Counted from the stretch's first letter, positions 1-8,192 are shown. The stretch: 32,384 bases of DNA from Streptomyces sp. (GCF_019510245.1 NZ_JAEKKT010000200.1:1-32384), one strand, 5' to 3'. Numbers and translations are program-made. The notes: generated by a model from the sequence alone, not told the origin.

Positions 1-95
1 AAGGCTCCCAGTAGACGACTGGGTTGATAGGCCGGATCTGGAAGCCAGGTAACTGGTGGAGGTGACCGGTACTAATAGGCCGAGGGCTTGTCCTC
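1..95 (+). rRNA. rrl: 23S ribosomal RNA, 3' end (partial)
   Basis: The window opens inside the last ~95 bases of 23S rRNA. The conserved 3'-terminal segment including GGTGACCGGTACTAATAGG is visible at about 61-79, followed by the actinobacterial ending CCGAGGGCTTGTCC. The exact mature 3' end cannot be fixed without the 5' partner strand and may differ by a few bases. The remainder of the rRNA operon lies upstream of the window. A spacer of about 64 bases with short hairpins separates it from the 5S gene. Confidence 0.93.
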
Positions 96-159
96 AGTTG
101 CTCGCGTCCACTGTGTTGGTTCTGAAACCACGAACAGCCATACGGTTGTGTTTCATAGT

Positions 160-279
160 GTTTCGGTGGTCATAGCGTGAGGGAAACGCCCGGTTACATT
201 CCGAACCCGGAAGCTAAGCCTCACAGCGCCGATGGTACTGCAGGGGGGACCCTGTGGGAGAGTAGGACACCGCCGAACA
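160..279 (+). rRNA. rrf: 5S ribosomal RNA
   Basis: About 120 bases with the Streptomyces 5S layout: it starts GTTTCGGTGGTCATAGCG, contains the conserved loop CCGAACCCGGAAGCTAAG, and ends in CACCGCCGAAC, which pairs with the 5' GTTTCGGTGG strand to close helix I. It directly follows the 23S tail, as the last gene of an rrn operon. Ends are accurate to within one or two bases. Confidence 0.95.
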
Positions 280-290
280 AATATTATAAA

Positions 291-323
291 AGAGCCCCAC
301 ACCTCACGGTGTGGGGCTCTTTT
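291..323 (+). terminator. rRNA operon intrinsic terminator
   Basis: A perfect 12-bp stem (AGAGCCCCACAC with GTGTGGGGCTCT) around a CTCACG loop is followed by a T run at 320-323. It begins 11 bases after the 5S gene and closes the rrn transcript. It also lies just beyond the stop codon of the minus-strand hydrolase at 331, so it may stop transcription from both sides. Confidence 0.9.
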
Positions 324-330
324 GCGTTAG

Positions 331-879
331 TCAGAAAGTGACGGCCGCGGTATCGGCCGTGCCGCCCTTTCGGCCCGGGGCCTCCTGCCAGCTCCAGTAG
401 AGGTTCGTGTGCGAGATGACCTGCTCCGGGGCCGGCGCGCCGTACTGGGTGAGGTCCTCCGTCGTGTGGGCGTCGGCCACCAGCGTCGCGTCGTAGCCGC
501 GGACCAGCGCGCCGTGCAGGGTGGAGCGGATGCAGGCGTCGGTCTGGGCACCGGTGACGACCAAGCGGCCCACGCCGCGTTCGGCCAGTACGGACTCCAG
601 CTCGGTGTCCTCGAAGGAGTCTCCGTAGCGCTTGTGGACGAGGGGCTCGGTGGCTTCGCGGACGAGTTCCGGGACGTACTGCCAGGGGGCGCTGTCCGGC
701 TTCAGTTCGTCGCTGGAGTGCTGGATCCAGACGACGGGGATCGCCTCGGAACGGGCCTTGGCGAGCAGGGTGTTGATGTTGGCGATGACCTCGTCGCGGT
801 TGTGGGAGCTGTCCACCACCCCGTTCTGCACGTCCACTATCAGCAGGGCGGTGTTCGGGCGGTTCGGGAGAGTCGTCAT
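331..879 (-). CDS. Isochorismatase-family cysteine hydrolase
   Basis: 182 aa, matching the usual ~180-aa size of the isochorismatase-like hydrolase superfamily (isochorismatase, nicotinamidase, N-carbamoylsarcosine amidohydrolase). The family's catalytic Asp-Lys-Cys triad is visible: D16 in IVDVQNG, K83 in VHKRYGDSF and C116 in GAQTDACIRST. The frame stays open to 909, but ATG at 879 is preferred because the conserved first strand (ALLIVDVQ) follows it closely and a GGTGGG ribosome site lies just upstream. It is transcribed away from the GNAT gene at 951 and ends against the rRNA terminator. The substrate cannot be told from sequence; a general amide or ester hydrolase acting in the cytoplasm is all that can be inferred. 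Confidence 0.88.
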   Translation of the reverse strand: MTTLPNRPNTALLIVDVQNGVVDSSHNRDEVIANINTLLAKARSEAIPVVWIQHSSDELKPDSAPWQYVPELVREATEPLVHKRYGDSFEDTELESVLAERGVGRLVVTGAQTDACIRSTLHGALVRGYDATLVADAHTTEDLTQYGAPAPEQVISHTNLYWSWQEAPGRKGGTADTAAVTF

Positions 880-938
880 GGCGCCCACCGTAGACCGCGG
901 CACTGACAAATCAGGTGAGTGCGGTGGGCGGTGGGGGC

Positions 939-944
939 TAGCGT
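939..944 (+). promoter_or_regulatory. Candidate -10 element giving a leaderless transcript
   Basis: TAGCGT ends six bases before the ATG at 951, the spacing expected when transcription starts at the start codon itself. No ribosome-binding site occurs at a normal distance from this ATG, which agrees with leaderless translation. No clear -35 hexamer is seen. Confidence 0.4.
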
Positions 945-950
945 GGCTGC

Positions 951-1517
951 ATGAGTGCTACGACCAGCGGCGATTACGTGATTCGCGCGATACGGGCCGA
1001 CGAGTGGGAGGCCGTCAAGCGGCTGCGCCTCGCCGCGTTGCGGGATCCGGTCGCGGACATCGCGTTTCTCGAGACCTATGACGACGCCCTGGGGCGGCCG
1101 GACTCCTTCTACCAGGAGCGGGCGGCGCGTTCGGCCGGGGAGCCGAGTGGTGCGCGGCAGTTCATCGCCGAGGCCGCGGACGGGGAGTGGGTCGGGTCCG
1201 TGACCGTGCTGATCGAGGAGGCGGGGACCGCGGACTGGGCGGGGTCCCCGGTCGAGCGGCGCCAGGGGCATGTGGTGGGCGTGTTCGTACGCCCCGAGCA
1301 CCGGGGGAGCGGGCTGGTCAAGGCGTTGTTCGACGCCGGTGTGGCCTGGGCTCGGGAGCGGGGTGCGGAGCGGGTGCGGCTGCTGGTGCACGAGGACAAC
1401 GCCCGGGCGCAGGGGGCCTACCGGAAGGCCGGGTTCGTGCCGAGCGGGGTGACCGTGCAGCTGGAGGCGGACACCGGCAAGCGGGAGTTCGAGTTCGTGC
1501 TGGAGTGGTCTGCCTAG
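951..1517 (+). CDS. GNAT-family N-acetyltransferase
   Basis: 188 aa. The GNAT fold is indicated by an N-terminal strand (YVIRAIRADEW) typical of the family and by the acetyl-CoA pyrophosphate-binding motif A, VVGVFVRPEHRGSG at about 108-121, with the R/Q-x-x-G-x-G/A signature at R118-G119-S120-G121. Motif B follows as VHEDNARAQGAYRKAGF (146-162), the usual NxxAxxxYxxxGF ending. It should transfer an acetyl group from acetyl-CoA to an amine; the acceptor is unknown. It probably starts at the ATG from a leaderless mRNA. Its TAG overlaps the stop codon of the convergent VirD4-like gene (1514-1517), leaving no room for a terminator between them. Confidence 0.9.
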   Translation: MSATTSGDYVIRAIRADEWEAVKRLRLAALRDPVADIAFLETYDDALGRPDSFYQERAARSAGEPSGARQFIAEAADGEWVGSVTVLIEEAGTADWAGSPVERRQGHVVGVFVRPEHRGSGLVKALFDAGVAWARERGAERVRLLVHEDNARAQGAYRKAGFVPSGVTVQLEADTGKREFEFVLEWSA

Positions 1518-3022
1518 ACCGGCAGTTCCCGGTGCGGCCAGCGGGAGCGGGCCTGTTCGTGGGAGCGGAGCAGGGCGAGGGACGGCAGGCCCTGGTCGGT
1601 GCCGGTGGCCAGGAGGTCGGGGAGCTGGGGGAGCGGGGCCACGGCCGCCACGTCGTCCAGGACCAGGGTCAGTGGTGGGTCGAGCCGACCGGAGGATGAC
1701 CGTTCGGCCATGCGCCGGCCGTGCTCGACCACGCTGGAGACGAGGGCCGTCAGGAGGGGCATCGCGCCGGGGTTGGTCCTGGGGTCCTCGATGGATTCAC
1801 CGACCACATAAAGCGTGCCCCCTTCGGCGATGAAGGAATCCAGGGCGAGGGCATCGGTTCGGTTGGGTGTGCAGGCCTCGCGGACGTTGACCGTGAAGAG
1901 GGCGGCGAGCGCCCTGGCCGTCAGCTCCTGTGCGATGTCGCGGCGTTCGGGGTGGGACGTGAGGGCGGCCTCCAGCTCGCCCGCGGCGCCCGGTGCGGCC
2001 TTCGGGTGGGTGCGGAGGGTGCGTACGGCGTCCTGGACGCCGGTGCCCTGGGCCCAGCGGTGGACGTGCCGGATCGTGCGGTTCTCCAGGGCGGCGGCGT
2101 GCAGATAGCTGCGCAGGAGGGTCTCGGCGGTGTCGGTGACGGTCTGGTCGATCTTCGCGGTGGGCCGGACCGGAGTGAGGAGGGCCTGGGCGCGCCGGAC
2201 CGCCGTGGGCTTGTCCTCGCAGTGGGCCGTGGGGGACCAGTGGAAGCGGGCGGGGGTGTCGCAGAGGTGGTTCGGGTCGTAGAGGAGGACGGGGCCGAGT
2301 TTGGCTCTGGCGTCCTTCGTCTCCGACCAGAGGGCGGGGTTCGAGGTGACGACGAGGGCGGGGCCGAGTGCGTCCTGGATCGCCTGGGTCGCGGTTGCCT
2401 GCCGGCTCTCCCGCGGTGCCGCGTGGACCCTGGTCCAGGTGGCCGGCCGGTCACCGCCGGCGGGGGCGGGGCGGACGGCTTCCAGGGGGCGTTCCGGTTC
2501 CGTCGGGGTGCGCAGCGGAACTGGGGCGGGCGGCGGGGCCGCCGGCTCCTGGAGAGCCTCCTGGAAGGCCGGCCGGTGGGCCTCCTGGAGCGTTTCCGGC
2601 TCGGCGCGGGGCTCCGGGACCGCGGTCGCGTGTCTGCTCTTCGCCGTCGCCGCACGTCTTCTTCTCCCGGCCCGCCACCGGGCGACCGTCCCCAGCACGA
2701 ACACGGCGAGGACGATCAGGACCATCAGCTGGCCGATGAACAGGCCCCAGAACAGTCCCCAGCCGGCCAGTCGGTCCGCCGGTGTGTCCGGCCAGGCGCC
2801 CGTGATGTCGTGCGGGGAGCCGATGAGGTGGCGCATCGCGAGCGGGGTGTGGGAGAGGTCGACGGTCGACGGCCAGCTGCCGTGGGCGAACCAGGCCGCG
2901 AGGCCCGTCGCCGTCCACACCAGGAACGTGATGCCGAGCAGGAACCCGAGTATGCCGATCAGCAGGCCGTCGGGGATGCCGCCGCCCTGCTGGTCGCGCT
3001 CCTGCCGAGGGTCCGGTCTCAC
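1514..3022 (-). CDS. VirD4/TraG-like (TraM-recognition-type) membrane protein with degenerate Walker A
   Basis: 502 aa from GTG at 3022, chosen for GGGAGG six bases upstream and a start 11 bases after the preceding gene's stop. Two transmembrane helices (about 20-46 and 88-111) are followed by a basic stop-transfer stretch and a Pro/Glu-rich linker (125-195), then a domain resembling the cytoplasmic NTPase of T4SS coupling proteins. Family landmarks are VVTSNPALW (224-232), LYDPNHL (247-253), TLYVVGE (403-409) and a Walker B-like LTLVLDD followed by VAAVAPLPQLPDLLATG. The segment aligning with Walker A reads APRESRQA (about 202-209) instead of GPxxSGKT, so the P-loop Lys and its neighbours are missing. 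The protein also stops about 30 residues after Walker B-proximal motifs, shorter than active homologues. It is last in the T4SS-like operon. Coupling-protein ancestry is likely; ATPase activity is doubtful. Confidence 0.78.
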   Translation of the reverse strand: MRPDPRQERDQQGGGIPDGLLIGILGFLLGITFLVWTATGLAAWFAHGSWPSTVDLSHTPLAMRHLIGSPHDITGAWPDTPADRLAGWGLFWGLFIGQLMVLIVLAVFVLGTVARWRAGRRRRAATAKSRHATAVPEPRAEPETLQEAHRPAFQEALQEPAAPPPAPVPLRTPTEPERPLEAVRPAPAGGDRPATWTRVHAAPRESRQATATQAIQDALGPALVVTSNPALWSETKDARAKLGPVLLYDPNHLCDTPARFHWSPTAHCEDKPTAVRRAQALLTPVRPTAKIDQTVTDTAETLLRSYLHAAALENRTIRHVHRWAQGTGVQDAVRTLRTHPKAAPGAAGELEAALTSHPERRDIAQELTARALAALFTVNVREACTPNRTDALALDSFIAEGGTLYVVGESIEDPRTNPGAMPLLTALVSSVVEHGRRMAERSSSGRLDPPLTLVLDDVAAVAPLPQLPDLLATGTDQGLPSLALLRSHEQARSRWPHRELPV

Positions 3023-3033
3023 GAGAGGCCTCC

Positions 3034-4449
3034 CTACGCCACCGTCGACTCGGAGTCGCCGAGGTGCTGCTCCACGAAGGCCGCCGCCCGCTGTTCCGCT
3101 TCCAGTTCGGCGGCGAGGAGCGCGTCGTCCTCGGCCATGACGTCGCTGGACGACTCGGTCATCGCGCGGTCCGTGAAGACGAGCGGGCGTTCCGTCTCGG
3201 TGACCAGGTGTTTGACCACTTGGACGTTGCCGTTGACGTCCCAGACGGCGATACCGGGGGTCAGGGTCGGGATGATCTCGACCGCCCAGCGGGGCAGGCC
3301 CAGCACGCGGCCCGTAGCCCGTGCCTCGTCCGCCTTCTGGGCGTAGACCGTCCTCGTCGACGCCATCTTCAGGATCGCGGCGGCCTCCTTGGCCGCCGCG
3401 CCGTCCACCACGTCGGAGAGGTGGTGGACTACCGCCACGAAGGACAGGCCGAGCCGGCGGCCGAACTTCAGCAGGCGCTGGAACAGCTGGGCCACGAACG
3501 GGCTGGCGATGATGTGCCAGGCCTCCTCGACCAGGAAGATGCGCTTCTTGCGGTCGGGGCGGATCCAGGTGTGCTCCAGCCACACGCCGACGATCGCCAT
3601 CAGGATGGGCATGGCGATGGAGTTGCGGTCGATGTGGGAGAGGTCGAAGACGATCAGCGGGGCGTCCAGGTCGATGCCGACGGTGGTCGGGCCGTCGAAC
3701 ATGCCGCGCAGGTCACCGTCGACCAGGCGGTCCAGGACCAGGGCGACGTCCAGGCCCCAGGCCCGTACGTCGTCTATGGCGACGTTCATCGCCTCGGCCG
3801 ACTCCGGCTCGGGGTGCCGTAGCTGCTCGACGATGTCCGTCAGGACGGGTTGGCGGTCGAGGATCGTCTCGTTGACGTAGGAGTGGGCGACCTTGAGGGC
3901 GAAGCCGGAGCGTTCGTCGAGGCCGTGGCCCATCGCGACCTCGATGATGGTGCGCAGCAGCGCCAGCTGGCCGGTGGTGGTGATCGCCGGGTCCAGCGGG
4001 TTGAGGCGGATGCCGTGGTCCAGGGCGGCCATCGGGTCGAGCCGGATGGGGGTTATCCCCAGCTCTTCCGCGATGAGGTTCCACTCGCCGACGCCGTCCT
4101 CGCCCTGGGCGTCCAGGACGACGACCTGGCGGTCGCGGAAGCGGAGCTGGCGCAGGACGTAGGTCTTCTCCAGGGCCGACTTGCCGTTGCCGGACTCGCC
4201 GAGGACGAGCCAGTGCGGGGCGGGGAGCTGCTGGCCGTAGAGCTGGAAGGGGTCGTAGATGTAGCCCTTGCCGGAGTACACCTCGCGGCCGATGATCACG
4301 CCCGAGTCGCCGAGGCCGGGCGCGGCCGTGGGGAGGTAGACCGCCTGGGCCTGGCCGGTGGAGGTGCGCACCGGGGAGCGGGTCGTCTCGACCTTCCCGA
4401 ACAGGAAGGACGTGAAGGCTTCGGTGAGGACGGACAGCGGGTCCCTCAT
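3034..4449 (-). CDS. VirB4/TraC-type ATPase (C-terminal NTPase half as a separate protein)
   Basis: 471 aa from ATG at 4449. A longer frame runs upstream, but it overlaps the preceding gene out of phase and is only GC-biased readthrough. Landmarks are a Walker A GESGNGKS at 84-91, VVLDAQGEDG (109-118, the post-P-loop strand), the Walker B RIFLVEEAW at 303-311 with the paired acidic residues, and FGRRLGLSFVAVVHHLSD (329-346), which matches the VirB4 motif after Walker B. VirB4 proteins are the assembly and secretion motors of type IV secretion, sitting on the inner face of the membrane. The usual N-terminal VirB4 domain is absent here and appears to be supplied by the upstream gene, whose stop is 14 bases away. 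It lies 11 bases before the VirD4-like gene, so co-transcription is expected. Confidence 0.88.
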   Translation of the reverse strand: MRDPLSVLTEAFTSFLFGKVETTRSPVRTSTGQAQAVYLPTAAPGLGDSGVIIGREVYSGKGYIYDPFQLYGQQLPAPHWLVLGESGNGKSALEKTYVLRQLRFRDRQVVVLDAQGEDGVGEWNLIAEELGITPIRLDPMAALDHGIRLNPLDPAITTTGQLALLRTIIEVAMGHGLDERSGFALKVAHSYVNETILDRQPVLTDIVEQLRHPEPESAEAMNVAIDDVRAWGLDVALVLDRLVDGDLRGMFDGPTTVGIDLDAPLIVFDLSHIDRNSIAMPILMAIVGVWLEHTWIRPDRKKRIFLVEEAWHIIASPFVAQLFQRLLKFGRRLGLSFVAVVHHLSDVVDGAAAKEAAAILKMASTRTVYAQKADEARATGRVLGLPRWAVEIIPTLTPGIAVWDVNGNVQVVKHLVTETERPLVFTDRAMTESSSDVMAEDDALLAAELEAEQRAAAFVEQHLGDSESTVA

Positions 4450-4463
4450 CAGCGCATCAGCCT

Positions 4464-6023
4464 CTACCTTCGGATTCCGGTGGCGAAGGGCAGTGTGTTC
4501 ACGAAGGCGCGGTGGTGCTCGCGGTCGCACCACTCCAGTTTCAGGTACGACTTTCCGGCGGACGCCCTTATCGTGCGCTTGTCGCGGTTGAGGGCCTCCG
4601 GGGTACGGGAGGAGACGGTGATGTAGCCGACCAGGTTGACCCCGGCCGCGCCGCTGGCCAGGTCCTCGCCGCGCTGGTCGAGGCGGTTGTGGGCGGCGAT
4701 GTCGCGGGGGTCGACGGTGCGGTTCATCTTGGCGGCGCGGCTCGCCTCCGCCTCGTCGTTGGTCTTCTCGGTGAGCATGCGCTCGATGGCGACCTCGGTG
4801 GGTTCGAGGTCCATGGTGACGGCGACGGTGCGGATGACGTCCGGGGTGTGGACCAGGAGCGGGGCCAGGAAGTTGACGCCGACCGGGGTCATCGGCCACT
4901 CCTTCACCCAGGCCGTGGCGTGGCACCAGGGCTCGCGGGTGGCGGACTCGCGGGTCTTCGCCTGGAGGTACGTGGGTTCCATCGCGTCCAGTTCGGCCGG
5001 CCAGGCGTTGCGCTGGGTCATGGCCTGGATGTGGTCGATGGGGTGGTCCGGGTCGTACATGGAGTGGATCAACGAGGCGAGGCGGCCCTGGCCGAGGGGC
5101 TGGCGGACGCGGATGTCCGCCTCCTGGAGGCGGGAGCAGATGTCGGTGAGCTCGCGGGCCATGACGACCGCGAGACCGGCGTCGCGGTCGAGCCTGCGGC
5201 CGGACTGGGGGCGGGCCGCGCGGGCCATCGCCTGGGCCTCGGCGGCCAGTTCGCGGGAGTAGTGCATGCAGGCGACCAGGTAGGCGCGGTGCTGCTCGCT
5301 GCTGGTGGAGACCATGGACTGGAGCTGGTCGTATGAGTGGGACAGCCAGGCCGGGGCCTTGTCGTCGCCGCGCTGGGCGACGTCCTTGGCGTGGGCGTCG
5401 GGGTCGGCGGGGAGGGTGCGGGCGAGCATCTGCAGGCGGGTGACGAAGCCGTCGCCGTTGGCCACGTGCTTGAGCAGGGTGCCGAAGCGGTCGACGAGGG
5501 CTTCCTGGTCCTCGGAGTCGCGCAGGCCGACGCCGGGGCCCTCGATCTCGATGGCCGCCGTCACGGTCTTGCGGTCCGCGTGCAGGAGTACGGCGATCTC
5601 GTCGGGGCCGAAGGGCGCGGCGAGCCAGGTGATGCGGCCGATGCCCGGCGGGGGGCCGATCTCGACCTCGCGGCCGTCGAGGCGGGTGCCGGCCTCGGAC
5701 GCCGTGGAGCGGTAGACGGTGCCGTTGCGCAGGGTCCGCTTGAAACTGCGGTTGATCTCGAACCACTTGTAGAACGTGCGGCGCTTGTACGGCACGTAGA
5801 CCGCGGCGAGCGCGATCAGCGGGAAGCCCATGAGCAGCACGATCCGCAGGGAGAGGATCGGGACGAGGAGCCCGCACATCATGCCGAGGAACGCGCCCGC
5901 GATGATGAGCACGATCTCGCCGGACTCACGGTTCCTGCCGATGATCGCGTTCGGCCGGGCGCGGCCGATGAGATACGTACGGCGGGGCGTGATCGGATGG
6001 GACAGGTGGGACTCTGTCGTCAA
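4464..6023 (-). CDS. SCO6880-family protein: membrane anchor plus VirB4 N-terminal-like domain
   Basis: 519 aa from TTG at 6023, supported by GGAGGTGA seven bases upstream and a TTGA overlap with the stop of the previous gene (6020-6023), indicating translational coupling. Two adjacent transmembrane helices at about 37-57 and 59-79 resemble the VirB3/PrgI anchor. The remaining ~430 residues are soluble and end in EHHRAFVNTLPFATGIRR, which resembles the end of the VirB4 N-terminal domain just before its NTPase domain. No Walker motif is present. I recognise the overall type as the actinobacterial 'SCO6880 family' found beside VirB4 ATPases. The inference is a VirB3-VirB4N fusion that works with the separate ATPase encoded 14 bases downstream. 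Family assignment is firm; the split-VirB4 reading is an inference. Confidence 0.82.
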   Translation of the reverse strand: MTTESHLSHPITPRRTYLIGRARPNAIIGRNRESGEIVLIIAGAFLGMMCGLLVPILSLRIVLLMGFPLIALAAVYVPYKRRTFYKWFEINRSFKRTLRNGTVYRSTASEAGTRLDGREVEIGPPPGIGRITWLAAPFGPDEIAVLLHADRKTVTAAIEIEGPGVGLRDSEDQEALVDRFGTLLKHVANGDGFVTRLQMLARTLPADPDAHAKDVAQRGDDKAPAWLSHSYDQLQSMVSTSSEQHRAYLVACMHYSRELAAEAQAMARAARPQSGRRLDRDAGLAVVMARELTDICSRLQEADIRVRQPLGQGRLASLIHSMYDPDHPIDHIQAMTQRNAWPAELDAMEPTYLQAKTRESATREPWCHATAWVKEWPMTPVGVNFLAPLLVHTPDVIRTVAVTMDLEPTEVAIERMLTEKTNDEAEASRAAKMNRTVDPRDIAAHNRLDQRGEDLASGAAGVNLVGYITVSSRTPEALNRDKRTIRASAGKSYLKLEWCDREHHRAFVNTLPFATGIRR

Positions 6024-7369
6024 CGCCCTTCACCTCCCGAGCTGTTGTTGCGGGTGTTGCTGGCGTGCGGGGTGTTGGCCGGGCTGGGCGCGCGGGGTGC
6101 GGGTGCGGCGGAGGGGACAGTTCCGCCGCCACCACCGGTCGGGGTGCGCGTGCTGTGCGCGGCGACGCCGCCCGAGGCGGGGTTGGCCGGGCGGGCACCG
6201 GAGGCGCCGGAGCCGCCGCCCCCGCCGCCGTTGTTGTCGGCGCGGGCGCTGTGGGTTCTGATGCCCTGGGCGACGAGGTTGGCGGGGCTGCTGATGACGG
6301 CGGCGGCCTTGCCCTCGGCGCCCTGCATGATGCGGTTGCTGCGGCCGGCCGCGATCTCGTCGCCGAAGCCGGGGACGAACCGGTAGATCATCGCGCTGGC
6401 GAAGATGGCGAGCAGGATGATGGCGAGGCCGGAGACGACCGCGGAGAAGGAGTCCGGGCCGCCGTCGGAGGACAGGGCGCCGGCGAGGCCGAGCACTATC
6501 ACGATGACCGGCTTGACGAGGATGACCGCGATCATGATGCCGGCCCAGCGGCGGACGTGACCCCAGAGGTTCTTGTCGACGAGGCCGGCGTAGACGACGG
6601 TGCCGAGCAGGGCGCCGACGTAGAGCAGGGCGGCCCTGATGACGAGCTCGAGCCAGAGCACGCCGGCGGCGAGGATGCTGACGAGGGAGACGACGATCAG
6701 CATGATCGGGCCGCCCCCTATGTCGGACCCCTTGCTGAGGGCGCCGGAGAAGGTGCCGAAGAACGTGTCGGTCTGGTTGCCGGTGGTCTTGGCGAGGACG
6801 TCGGTGACGCCGTCGGTGGCCGAGACGACCGTGTAGAGGATCAGGGGGGTGAAGGCGGAGGCGAGGACGGTGAGCCAGAGGAAGCCGATGGCTTCGGAGA
6901 TGGCGGTGGAGAGGGGGACGCCTCGTACCGCGCGCTTGGCCACGGCCAGCAGCCACAGGAGCAGGGTGAGGATCGTCGACGCGGCGAAGACGACGGCGTA
7001 CTGCTGGAGGAACTTCTCGTTGGTGAAGTCGACGTTCGCGGTCTCTTTGACGGCGCCGCTGAGCTTGTCGATGGTCCAGGAGGCGGCCTTGGCGCACCCC
7101 TGTCCGAGGGAGGTGAGGGGGTCGAGGGTGGAGGTGAGGGGGTCGGTGGTGGAGCCGCTGCTGCCGCCGGAGCCGCTCTCGCAGAGCTGCAGGGACGGGC
7201 CGGTGATTCCGGCGCAGTTGTTGCTGCTCGGCGTGGCGGACGGGGTCGCGGAGGGGGTTCCGCTCGGCGACGGGGCCGCGGTGGCGCGGGCGGCGAGGAG
7301 GATGGCGGAGGCCTGTACGGAGGCCACCAGTCCGGTCAGCTTGAGCACACGGTGCTGGCTAGCGGGCAT
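6020..7369 (-). CDS. TrbL/VirB6-like polytopic membrane protein
   Basis: 449 aa from ATG at 7369, with GGAGGG eight bases upstream and an 11-base overlap with the preceding gene. An N-terminal hydrophobic segment (about 11-30) looks like a cleavable signal or first helix and is followed by a Ser/Thr/Pro-rich extracellular stretch with paired cysteines (C52, C63, C92). Five or six transmembrane helices follow at about 124-143, 160-184, 219-240, 243-263, 276-300 and 309-329. The C-terminal ~110 residues are Gly/Pro/Ala/Thr-rich and disordered. This layout is that of TrbL/VirB6 proteins, the inner-membrane channel component of type IV secretion. Its position between a VirB8-like and a VirB4N-like gene supports the assignment, although no diagnostic motif exists for the family. 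Confidence 0.78.
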   Translation of the reverse strand: MPASQHRVLKLTGLVASVQASAILLAARATAAPSPSGTPSATPSATPSSNNCAGITGPSLQLCESGSGGSSGSTTDPLTSTLDPLTSLGQGCAKAASWTIDKLSGAVKETANVDFTNEKFLQQYAVVFAASTILTLLLWLLAVAKRAVRGVPLSTAISEAIGFLWLTVLASAFTPLILYTVVSATDGVTDVLAKTTGNQTDTFFGTFSGALSKGSDIGGGPIMLIVVSLVSILAAGVLWLELVIRAALLYVGALLGTVVYAGLVDKNLWGHVRRWAGIMIAVILVKPVIVIVLGLAGALSSDGGPDSFSAVVSGLAIILLAIFASAMIYRFVPGFGDEIAAGRSNRIMQGAEGKAAAVISSPANLVAQGIRTHSARADNNGGGGGGSGASGARPANPASGGVAAHSTRTPTGGGGGTVPSAAPAPRAPSPANTPHASNTRNNSSGGEGR

Positions 7370-8192
7370 AGGTGAACCCTCCGAATTCCTGGACCGCCTT
7401 GCTGATCTCGTCGGTGCCGGAGACGGGGTTGTCTCCGGTGACCGGGGTGGGGCCGGTCGTCTGGCTGGACTCCAGGACCTTCCAGTCGCCGTCGCTCCAG
7501 TTCAGCTTCATGGTGATGGTGAACCAGTTGCTGGTGACCGGGTTGGTGGACTTCTCGCCGGCCATGCCGAACAAACCGTTGCACCAGACCGCGACGGTGG
7601 CTTTGGCGTCGCTGTACGCCGTGACCTTGGTGCCGGCGGGGAGCGTGCGGTTGACGAAGGTGCTGCCCGCGGGGGCTCTGCCGTCGGCGTCGAGGCCGGC
7701 CTTCTTCAGGAAGTCGGCCGAGTAGTCGGCGTCGAAGCCGGACTGCATGCTGTTCATGACGGCGGGGTCGGCGACGGTCTGCACGATCGAGTGACGGGTG
7801 GCCGTGATGAACATGCCGTCGGAGCCCAGCGCCGTCGCGTAGTTGGCCGCCGCGCTCTGCGCTCCCTGGGCGCTGTGTGCGTACCCGGTGGGGATCCCGT
7901 CGCTCTTCGTCTCCACCGGCTTGGTGCCGCTGGCCGCCGTCGGGGAGGTCGCCTGGCCGCCGCCGTTGCCGGTGCTGCCGGTGTCGGCGTTGTTCGAGGG
8001 GGCGTCGTTCCCGCCTCTGTTCGCGAAGGCGATCGCCGCGATGAGGAGGACGACCACGCCGACGATCGTGACCAGGCTCCGGGAGGAGGACCGGCCGCCG
8101 CGGCGGGAGGCACCGCCGTACGGGTCGCCCTCGGGCAGGCGGGTGCGGGTGTGGCCGCTCTCCGGGTAGCCGGGCTCGTCTCCGAGGCTCAT
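7359..8192 (-). CDS. Single-pass conjugation-like membrane protein, possibly VirB8/TcpC-like
   Basis: 277 aa from ATG at 8192; GGAGGGGGAG lies eight bases upstream, which rejects the longer frame to 8300. The layout is a ~38-residue Arg/Ser-rich cytoplasmic tail, one transmembrane helix at about 39-57, a flexible Gly/Asn/Thr-rich linker (58-100), then an extracytoplasmic domain of ~170 residues. That domain ends with alternating strands such as WFTITMKLNWSDGDWKVLES, the pattern seen at the end of NTF2-like/VirB8-type domains. VirB8/TcpC proteins form the periplasmic or wall-facing scaffold of type IV secretion. The fold call rests on topology, the strand pattern and gene position; I could not match a named family with confidence. 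Confidence 0.7.
   Translation of the reverse strand: MSLGDEPGYPESGHTRTRLPEGDPYGGASRRGGRSSSRSLVTIVGVVVLLIAAIAFANRGGNDAPSNNADTGSTGNGGGQATSPTAASGTKPVETKSDGIPTGYAHSAQGAQSAAANYATALGSDGMFITATRHSIVQTVADPAVMNSMQSGFDADYSADFLKKAGLDADGRAPAGSTFVNRTLPAGTKVTAYSDAKATVAVWCNGLFGMAGEKSTNPVTSNWFTITMKLNWSDGDWKVLESSQTTGPTPVTGDNPVSGTDEISKAVQEFGGFTYAR

Noticed and set aside
4450..5877. Extension of the VirB4-type ATPase frame upstream to 5877
   Set aside because: It overlaps the well-supported SCO6880-type gene in another frame, is Arg/Pro/His-rich as expected of a GC-biased shadow, and the ATG at 4449 has a ribosome site and matches the start of recognisable sequence.
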